Source: an uncultured Clostridia bacterium (GTDB taxonomy: Bacteria > Bacillota > Clostridia > Oscillospirales > Oscillospiraceae). Taken from it: a stretch of DNA of 28,122 nucleotides. How positions within the stretch are numbered: the first letter of the stretch is position 1; each line of letters opens with the position of its first letter. The position numbers and the translations under genes are program-made. The DNA lies in the NCBI GenBank assembly GCA_947177005.1, contig CAMWSZ010000003.1, positions 1 to 28,122 of the forward strand, read 5' to 3'. Shown here piece by piece: positions 22,828-28,122 of this stretch. Below the pieces are notes generated by a model. That model did no database searches. It was not told the DNA's origin and saw only the letters and a program-made list of their open reading frames with translations.

Positions 22828-24158
22828 CAACCCCAATTGCGGATTTTGTCCGGGCCCGCGCCGCCTCCGGGACGTCGCGCCTGCACATGCCCGGACACAA
22901 AGGCAGGCCGTTTTTAGGGTGCGAGGCGCTGGACATCACGGAAATTGCAGGCGCGGATTCTCTCTATGAAGCCAATGGTATTATACGCGCCAGTGAAGAA
23001 AATGCGTCAAAACTGTTCGGTTCCGCCAGAACGTTTTTTTCGGCGGAGGGGTCTTCACAGTGTATCCGGGCCATGCTGGCCCTTGCCGTATGGAACGCCC
23101 CGCAGGGACGGCGTCCGGTTATCGCGGCGGCGCGGAACGTCCATAAATCGTTTCTCTATGCCGCCGCGCTGCTGGACTTTGATGTAGTTTGGATCTGGCC
23201 CGAAAAATCCCAGTCCGTCTGCGCCTGCCCGGTGCGTCCGGAAACCTTGGAGCGGGTGCTGGCGGACAACCGGATTGACGCCGTATATATCACCAGCCCG
23301 GATTATTTGGGCGGAATGTGCGATATACAGGCCCTGTCCGAGACGGCCCACCGTTTCGGCGTGCCGCTGCTGGCCGACAACGCCCACGGCGCGTATCTGC
23401 GTTTTCTGACGCCGTCCCGTCACCCCATGGACTTGGGGGCGGATCTGTGCTGTGATTCCGCCCATAAGACGCTCCCTGTGCTGACCGGCGGCGCGTATCT
23501 CCATATCAATTCCTGCGCACCGTCCGCCTTTGCGGAGGAGGGGAAACGCGCTCTGGCACTGTTCGGCTCCACAAGCCCCTCCTATTTGATTTTGCAGTCG
23601 CTGGATTTGTGTAACCGCTATCTCTCTGAAAACTATCCCGAACGTCTGGCGGAGTCCTGTGACCGGCTGGAGCGTCTGCGGGAACATCTGCGCAGTTCCG
23701 GCTGGAGCGTCCCGGAGACGGACCCGCTGAAGCTGACAATCGACTGCGCCGCGTCCGGCTGGGACGGCCGCGCTCTGGCACAGAAGCTGCGTTCAGCAGG
23801 AATGGAATGCGAATATTGCAGTCAGGACGATCTGGTGCTGATGTGGACGCCGGAAAACGCGCCTGAAGATTTCCGGCGTTTGGTAAGCGGTTTGGGTGAA
23901 AACAGCCATACGCCCCTCACCCGTCCGCCGCTGCCCGCGGTCCGTCTCGAAACCGTTTGCAGCATCCGGGAAGCGATGTTCGCCCCCCGCGAAGTTATCC
24001 CCGTCCGGGAGGCGGCAGGACGCATCTGCGGCGCACCGCTTGTTGGCTGTCCGCCCGCGGTTCCTATCGTAGCGGCCGGTGAACGCATCGGACCAGAGAC
24101 GGCGGAACTGTTTGTCCGGTATGGCGCGGAGCTTGTGGAGGTACTGCTTGACAATTAA
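22824..24158 (+). CDS. Orn/Lys/Arg decarboxylase-family PLP enzyme (YaaO-like)
   Basis: The 444-aa product has the fold-I PLP decarboxylase pattern of the Orn/Lys/Arg family: RLHMPGHKGRPF near the start, ADSLYEANGII, the SAEGSSQCIRA cofactor segment, DNAHGAY and DSAHKTLPVLTGGA with the likely PLP lysine K215. A C-terminal subdomain contains PREVIPVREAAGRICGAP. The ATG at 22824 overlaps the scfB stop (ATGA); the open frame continues 13 codons upstream but with no start signal. It is shorter than the inducible enterobacterial enzymes and fits the YaaO/SpeA-like group, often upstream of tmk. The amino acid used cannot be read from sequence. The coupling with scfB is probably just operon economy. 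Confidence 0.85.
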   Translation: MTTPIADFVRARAASGTSRLHMPGHKGRPFLGCEALDITEIAGADSLYEANGIIRASEENASKLFGSARTFFSAEGSSQCIRAMLALAVWNAPQGRRPVIAAARNVHKSFLYAAALLDFDVVWIWPEKSQSVCACPVRPETLERVLADNRIDAVYITSPDYLGGMCDIQALSETAHRFGVPLLADNAHGAYLRFLTPSRHPMDLGADLCCDSAHKTLPVLTGGAYLHINSCAPSAFAEEGKRALALFGSTSPSYLILQSLDLCNRYLSENYPERLAESCDRLERLREHLRSSGWSVPETDPLKLTIDCAASGWDGRALAQKLRSAGMECEYCSQDDLVLMWTPENAPEDFRRLVSGLGENSHTPLTRPPLPAVRLETVCSIREAMFAPREVIPVREAAGRICGAPLVGCPPAVPIVAAGERIGPETAELFVRYGAELVEVLLDN

Positions 24159-24176
24159 AAGCTGTGTTGCTATACT
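24148..24176 (+). promoter_or_regulatory. Promoter of the MATE gene, inside the upstream gene's 3' end
   Basis: A perfect TTGACA (24148-24153) and TATACT (24171-24176) are spaced by 17 bases. The -35 lies within the last codons of the decarboxylase-family gene. Transcription would start near 24183, leaving a 126-base leader. Confidence 0.85.
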
Positions 24177-24182
24177 ATAGCG

Positions 24183-24271
24183 CGTTCATCGGAGGGAATT
24201 ACGCTCGCAGGAAGCGCAAGTCCGGATAAGATGACAGGCTGAGACGCCTGTTGCCTTATTCGGACTTTTTT
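24183..24271 (+). ncRNA. Structured leader with an intrinsic terminator ahead of the MATE gene
   Basis: The leader holds a complete terminator: 24218-24230 pairs with 24255-24267 (13 bp, one wobble), an inner ACAGGC/GCCTGT stem (24234-24239 with 24246-24251) closes a UGAGAC loop, and six T residues follow (24266-24271). Upstream, GCGC-TTC (24180-24188) can pair with GGA-GCGC (24209-24216) around GGAGGGAATTACG. The MATE gene starts 37 bases after the terminator with its own AAGGAGG. This is the layout of a transcription-attenuation switch; alternatively it makes an ~88-base small RNA. I could not match any riboswitch class I know, and there is no leader peptide of useful length. Confidence 0.6.
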
Positions 24272-24308
24272 GTACAGCGCAAAATACAGATCAACTAAGG
24301 AGGTTTCT

Positions 24309-25658
24309 ATGAAACAGACACAAAGCTTTACCGAAGGACCGATTCTGACACCGCTGCTCCGCTTTACCATTCCCGTACTGCTGGCGCTGTTTTTGCAGGC
24401 CATGTACGGCGGGGTGGATCTGCTGATTGTAGGACAGTTCGGCGAAGCCGCGGACGTATCCGCCGTATCTACCGGCAGTCAGATTATGCAGTTCATCACA
24501 GCGGTTGTCACCGGTCTGTCAATGGGCGCAACCGTACTGTTGGGACAGAAGCTGGGCAAAAAGCGTCCGGAGGAAGCCGGACAGGCGCTGGGCAGCGCTA
24601 TCGCCCTGTTCGCGCTGGTGGCGGTCCTGCTGACAGTCGTTATGGTAGCGGCAGCATCCCCCATCGCCTCTCTGATGCAGGCCCCGGAGGAAGCCTTCCA
24701 TCAGACTACCGTCTATGTGCGCATATGTTCGGGAGGCGCGGCGTTTATTGTAGCCTATAACGTATTAGGGGCGATGTTCCGCGGCATCGGGGATTCCAAA
24801 ACCCCGCTTCTGACTGTCACCATCGCATGTATTACCAATATTGCGGGAGATTTTCTGCTGGTAGCGGGATTCCATATGGGAGTGACCGGCGCCGCCCTTG
24901 CCACGGTGCTGGCCCAGGCGGTCAGCGTCGTCCTGAGCCTGCTTTTTACCGCGCAGCGCGGCCTGCCCTTCCCGTTTTCCCGCAAAGACATCAGGTTCCA
25001 CCCCCAGATGACAAAGCAGATTCTGCTTCTGGGATGTCCGATTGCGCTTCAGGACGCCCTTGTCAGCATCTCCTTTTTGGCCATTGCCGCCATTGTCAAT
25101 ACGCTGGGGGTAGTTGCCTCGGCGGGGGTAGGCGTAGCGGAAAAGCTGTGCAATTTTATCATGCTGGTGCCGTCCTCGTACATGCAGTCTCTGTCGGCTT
25201 TTGTCGCGCAGAATATCGGTGCGGGCGAGAAGGGCCGCGCCAAACGGGCAATGGCCTGGGGTATGGTCACATCCCTCTGCTGCGGCCTTTTTCTGGGGTA
25301 CGCCTCCTTCTTCCACGGCGGCCGGCTGGCCGGACTGTTCGCCAAAGATGAAGCCGTCATCGCGGCCGCGGCGGACTACCTGCGGGCATACTCTATTGAC
25401 TCGCTGCTGACCTCCATTATGTTCTGCTTTGCAGGCTATTTCAACGGCTGCGGCAGTACAACCTTTGTCATGCTTCAGGGGATTGCGGGCTCGTTTCTGG
25501 TCCGCATCCCGGTATCGTTTTTCATGAGCCGTCAAACGCCGGTTTCGCTGTTCCGCGTAGGGCTGGCCACGCCCTGCTCTACTGTGGTGCAGATTCTGCT
25601 CTTTGTGCTATATTTCCTGTTTCAAACTCTGCGTGAACGCAGAAATAGGCAATATTGA
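24309..25658 (+). CDS. MATE-family efflux transporter
   Basis: A multidrug/toxin extrusion-type antiporter of the inner membrane. The 449-aa product is almost entirely hydrophobic, with about 12 helices. The N-terminal half has TIPVLLALFLQAMYGGVDLL, the usual first-helix motif, then QFGEAADVSAVSTGSQIM; the start of the second half repeats the pattern with GCPIALQDALVSISF and AGVGVAEKLCNFIMLVPSSY. A middle FRGIGDSKTPL segment is family-typical. AAGGAGG precedes the ATG at 24309; the frame is open 13 codons upstream through the leader. Substrate is unknown. The gene is preceded by a terminator-bearing leader and may be conditionally expressed. Confidence 0.92.
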   Translation: MKQTQSFTEGPILTPLLRFTIPVLLALFLQAMYGGVDLLIVGQFGEAADVSAVSTGSQIMQFITAVVTGLSMGATVLLGQKLGKKRPEEAGQALGSAIALFALVAVLLTVVMVAAASPIASLMQAPEEAFHQTTVYVRICSGGAAFIVAYNVLGAMFRGIGDSKTPLLTVTIACITNIAGDFLLVAGFHMGVTGAALATVLAQAVSVVLSLLFTAQRGLPFPFSRKDIRFHPQMTKQILLLGCPIALQDALVSISFLAIAAIVNTLGVVASAGVGVAEKLCNFIMLVPSSYMQSLSAFVAQNIGAGEKGRAKRAMAWGMVTSLCCGLFLGYASFFHGGRLAGLFAKDEAVIAAAADYLRAYSIDSLLTSIMFCFAGYFNGCGSTTFVMLQGIAGSFLVRIPVSFFMSRQTPVSLFRVGLATPCSTVVQILLFVLYFLFQTLRERRNRQY

Positions 25659-25671
25659 TAAGAATAACAGC

Positions 25672-25700
25672 TTGACATTCCCGCACAGGTCTTATAGTAT
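25672..25700 (+). promoter_or_regulatory. Promoter of the malY-type/methyltransferase operon
   Basis: A perfect TTGACA (25672-25677) lies 17 bases before TAGTAT (25695-25700). It begins 14 bases after the MATE stop. Confidence 0.65.
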
Positions 25701-25738
25701 AGGAATATACCCACAGGGACTATAGGAGGAGAACAGAT

Positions 25739-26926
25739 ATGGCACAATACAATTTCGACGAGGTCATTGACCGAAAAAATACAAACAGTCTGAAATATGA
25801 TTTTGCGGAAGAACGGGGCCTGCCTGCGGACGTTTTGCCGCTCTGGGTGGCGGATATGGATTTCCGTGCGCCGGAACCGGTCCTGGACGCGCTGCATCAG
25901 GCGGTATCCCACGGCATTTTCGGCTACAGCGACGCCCTGCCCGACTACTATGAGGCCGCCGCCAAATGGTTCCGCGAACGCTTTCACTGGGAGACCAAAC
26001 CGGAGTGGCTGGTCAAAACGCCGGGCATCGTGTTTGCGCTGGCGACGGCCGTGCGCGCCCTGACCAAACCTGGCGATGCGATCCTGATTCAGCCGCCGGT
26101 CTACTATCCGTTTTTCAGCGTCATCCGCGACAATGACCGAAAAATCGTGGAGAGCGGGCTGATTTATCAGGACGGACGCTATACCATTGATTTTGCGGAT
26201 TTTGAGGCAAAAATCGCCGGGAACAACGTAAAAATGTACATCCTGTGCAGTCCCCACAATCCCACCGGCCGCGTCTGGACACGTGAGGAGCTGGAACGGC
26301 TGGGAAGCATCTGCAAGAAATACAACGTGCTGATCCTCTCCGACGAGATCCACTGTGATTTCGCGTTCCCGGAACACCCCCACACCGTTTTCCTGAACGC
26401 AAATCCCGGCCTTGCGGACCGGACCATTGTCTGTACCGCACCCAGCAAAACGTTTAATCTTGCCGGCTTGCAGGCGTCCAATATCTGGATTCCCGACCCG
26501 GAGATCCGGAAGCTGTTCCGGAAAACCCTGCAAAAAACCGGCCTTGCGGAGATCAACGCATTAGGGCTTGCGGCCTGCAAGGCGGCGTATGCGTCCGGCG
26601 GTGAGTGGCTGGAGGAATGCAAAGCCTATATGCGCAAAAATCTGGATTTTCTCAGGGACTATCTGGCCGAAAATATCCCCCAGCTCCGTCTGGTGGAGCC
26701 GGAGGGCACCTATTTCGCCTGGATCGACTGTTCCGGCCTGGGACTGTCCCAAGAAGACCTGGACAAGCTTATCATCCACCGCGCCAAGCTGTGGCTGGAT
26801 TCCGGCCATATCTTCGGCGGAGACGCGGGACAGTTCCAGCGGATCGTACTGGCCTGCCCCAGAGCAACTCTGCGCCGGGCTCTGGACCAGCTGGCGGAGG
26901 CGGTACGGAAGGAGAGCGCTCAATGA
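25739..26926 (+). CDS. MalY/PatB-family PLP C-S lyase (cystathionine beta-lyase type)
   Basis: A cytosolic fold-I PLP enzyme that cleaves cystathionine or cysteine conjugates to homocysteine or a thiol plus pyruvate and ammonia; some members are aminotransferases. The 395-aa product has LPLWVADMDFRAPEPVLDAL near the start, the HGIFGYSDA segment, CSPHNPTGRVWT, ILSDEIHCDF, the PLP lysine K237 in APSKTFNLAGLQ, and LDSGHIFGG near the C-terminus, all diagnostic of MalY/PatB. The start has AGGAGG upstream. It overlaps the homocysteine methyltransferase gene (ATGA), which supports a role in making homocysteine for methionine. Confidence 0.92.
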   Translation: MAQYNFDEVIDRKNTNSLKYDFAEERGLPADVLPLWVADMDFRAPEPVLDALHQAVSHGIFGYSDALPDYYEAAAKWFRERFHWETKPEWLVKTPGIVFALATAVRALTKPGDAILIQPPVYYPFFSVIRDNDRKIVESGLIYQDGRYTIDFADFEAKIAGNNVKMYILCSPHNPTGRVWTREELERLGSICKKYNVLILSDEIHCDFAFPEHPHTVFLNANPGLADRTIVCTAPSKTFNLAGLQASNIWIPDPEIRKLFRKTLQKTGLAEINALGLAACKAAYASGGEWLEECKAYMRKNLDFLRDYLAENIPQLRLVEPEGTYFAWIDCSGLGLSQEDLDKLIIHRAKLWLDSGHIFGGDAGQFQRIVLACPRATLRRALDQLAEAVRKESAQ

Positions 26927-27813
26927 CACGGGAAGAATTTCAGGAGCTGGCGGCGTCCGGCGTCGTGCTGCTGGACGGCGCCACCGGTTCCAACCTGCGC
27001 CGGGCCGGGATGCCGGTGGGAGTATCGCCGGAAAAATGGGTGCTGGAGCATCCCGCGGCTTTGCAGGATTTGCAGCGGGCTTATGCGGACGCCGGTAGCC
27101 ATATTGTCTATGCCCCCACCTTCGGCGGCAACCGGTACAACCTGCGCAGCTACGGTCTGGAGGACCAGATCAAAGAATTAAATACAGCACTGGTCCGTCT
27201 GTCCAAGGAGGCCGTGGAGGGCCGGGTGCTGGTAGGCGGCGACATTTCCACGCTGGGGAAACCAATGGAACCGGCGGGCGAGATGACCTATACCCAACTC
27301 TACGACATCTACTGTGAACAGATGAGCATTCTTGCAGAGGCCGGGGTGGACCTGCTGGCAGTCGAAACCATGATGGGTGTGGAGGAGACCGCCGCCGCCT
27401 TGGACGCGGCCCAGTCCGTATGCGATTTGGCGGTTCTGTGTTCGCTGAGTGTGGAGGCCGACGGCAGCGCACTCTTTGACGGAAACGCGGTGGAAGCCGT
27501 GAAGACCCTACAGGGAATGGGCGCGGCGGCGGTGGGCGTGAACTGCTCCACCGGCCCGGACCAGCTGGAGGCGGTGGTGTCCTCTATGAAGGCCGTGGCG
27601 GAGGTGCCCGTCATCGCCAAGCCCAATGCGGGAATGCCAATAATGACCGAGACCGGCGATGCGGTATACAGTATGGGACCAAAAGATTTTGCGCGGCATA
27701 TCTGGCGTCTGGCGAATGCAGGAGCCGGAGTTGTGGGCGGCTGCTGCGGGACCACGCCGGAATATATCCGGCAGGTGAAAAAAACGCTGAATCCGCTGCT
27801 GGCGGTGCGGTGA
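26923..27813 (+). CDS. Homocysteine S-methyltransferase family protein
   Basis: The 296-aa product is a zinc-dependent TIM-barrel methyltransferase like the N-terminal domain of MetH or MmuM. Zinc ligands are visible: C208 in GVNCSTGPDQ and C274-C275 in GGCCGTTPEYI. Other family segments are LLDGATGSNLRRAG at the start, TFGGNRYNL and LLAVETMM. The ATG at 26923 overlaps the lyase stop, so homocysteine production and use are encoded together. It lacks the folate, B12 and activation domains of full MetH, so the methyl donor is either S-methylmethionine/SAM-like or a partner encoded elsewhere. Confidence 0.9.
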   Translation: MTREEFQELAASGVVLLDGATGSNLRRAGMPVGVSPEKWVLEHPAALQDLQRAYADAGSHIVYAPTFGGNRYNLRSYGLEDQIKELNTALVRLSKEAVEGRVLVGGDISTLGKPMEPAGEMTYTQLYDIYCEQMSILAEAGVDLLAVETMMGVEETAAALDAAQSVCDLAVLCSLSVEADGSALFDGNAVEAVKTLQGMGAAAVGVNCSTGPDQLEAVVSSMKAVAEVPVIAKPNAGMPIMTETGDAVYSMGPKDFARHIWRLANAGAGVVGGCCGTTPEYIRQVKKTLNPLLAVR

Positions 27814-27817
27814 GAAA

Positions 27818-28122
27818 ATGGTCAGGTGGACAAAACTTTACGGAAGCCAGTATCTGGGGTTTTGGGTGTCAGGGCTTATCCTGTTTGTATTACAGGAAGT
27901 TCCTTATATACTCATGCCTCTGTTCAAGCCGGACAGCAACCCGATTATGAATATGCAGGAATCCTCCCCAGTTTTAGATATTTGCGAAAAAATACTGGGG
28001 TCGCTGTGCATCGCTGTTATGACATTTATTGTTCAAAAGGATGCGCGGCTGTGCAGCATTGGGACTGGATGTCAGAAAATCGGCTTCATCGCCGCGGGTG
28101 CTGTACTGGTTTTGAATTATGC
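27818..28122 (+). CDS. Partial hypothetical membrane protein (runs off the window)
   Basis: An open frame starts at ATG 27818, five bases after the previous stop, and stays open for the remaining 101 codons. The visible product opens MVRWTKLYGSQYLGFWVSGL and has a hydrophobic segment near 13-35, a polar stretch, and two more hydrophobic segments near 60-75 and 88-101. I recognise no family. The ribosome-binding site (GGTGAG) is weak, and translation is probably coupled to the methyltransferase. The C-terminus is outside the window. Confidence 0.55.
   Translation, partial: MVRWTKLYGSQYLGFWVSGLILFVLQEVPYILMPLFKPDSNPIMNMQESSPVLDICEKILGSLCIAVMTFIVQKDARLCSIGTGCQKIGFIAAGAVLVLNY

Noticed and set aside
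24218..24271. CUGAGA-like motif in the MATE leader suggesting a TPP riboswitch
   Set aside because: It lies in the loop of the terminator's inner hairpin, and the other conserved TPP segments are absent.
25628..25643. TCTGCGT/ACGCAGA inverted repeat at the MATE 3' end as a terminator
   Set aside because: It is inside the coding sequence and has no T run after it.

Overview
The window looks like chromosomal DNA of a GC-rich, spore-forming member of the Clostridia, probably in the Oscillospiraceae/Flavonifractor-Oscillibacter neighbourhood. This is inferred from gene content: spoVT, the clostridial SCIFF peptide with its radical-SAM maturase, an L21 leader with the rplU-prp-rpmA order and a cleavable L27 N-terminus, DUF951, FtsEX with a PcsB-type hydrolase, and the TIGR03960/DUF2344 radical-SAM pair. 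I see no rRNA, tRNA, CRISPR array, insertion sequence or phage gene. Most genes are housekeeping genes.

Layout. (1) 1-440: the end of a DUF951 gene, a 31-aa membrane peptide, a decayed acetyltransferase tail and a hairpin. (2) 590-3725: ftsE-ftsX-pcsB, the division ABC complex and the peptidoglycan hydrolase it activates, with a promoter and a terminator. (3) 3865-6650: a metal-efflux unit made of a stand-alone HMA protein, a P1B ATPase without its own HMA domain, and a CadC/SmtB-type ArsR repressor, behind one promoter with two adjacent operator-like sites. (4) 6683-9818, minus strand: DUF4364, a radical-SAM protein and a DUF2344 protein. (5) 9836-14195, minus: a 2-hydroxyacyl-CoA dehydratase activase-type protein divided into two same-frame genes by one TGA codon. 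(6) 14269-17898, minus: a flavodoxin/ferredoxin protein, a sugar nucleotidyltransferase, spoVT and an unknown TPR-like gene. (7) 18087-18883: a gene-poor stretch with a 32-codon small gene, a structured RNA candidate behind a perfect-consensus promoter on the minus strand, and a 63-aa membrane peptide. (8) 18893-19537, minus: a VTC-domain protein that has lost much of its catalytic lining. (9) 19828-20977: L21 leader, rplU, prp, rpmA. (10) 21145-24158: SCIFF peptide, its maturase and an Orn/Lys/Arg-decarboxylase-family enzyme. (11) 24148-25658: a MATE exporter behind a leader that carries a full intrinsic terminator. (12) 25672-28122: a MalY-type C-S lyase, a homocysteine S-methyltransferase and a partial membrane protein.

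Functional links. FtsEX would gate PcsB. The ArsR protein would sense Zn/Cd/Pb and control its own operon. Prp would trim the L27 extension encoded two genes downstream of rplU. MalY would make homocysteine for the adjacent methyltransferase. ScfB would crosslink the SCIFF peptide.

The items least explained by known annotation are the minus-strand RNA near 18320-18510, the terminator-bearing leader of the MATE gene, the single-TGA split of the activase, and the degenerate VTC protein. All assignments come from reading the sequence and remembered family features; no database search was run.
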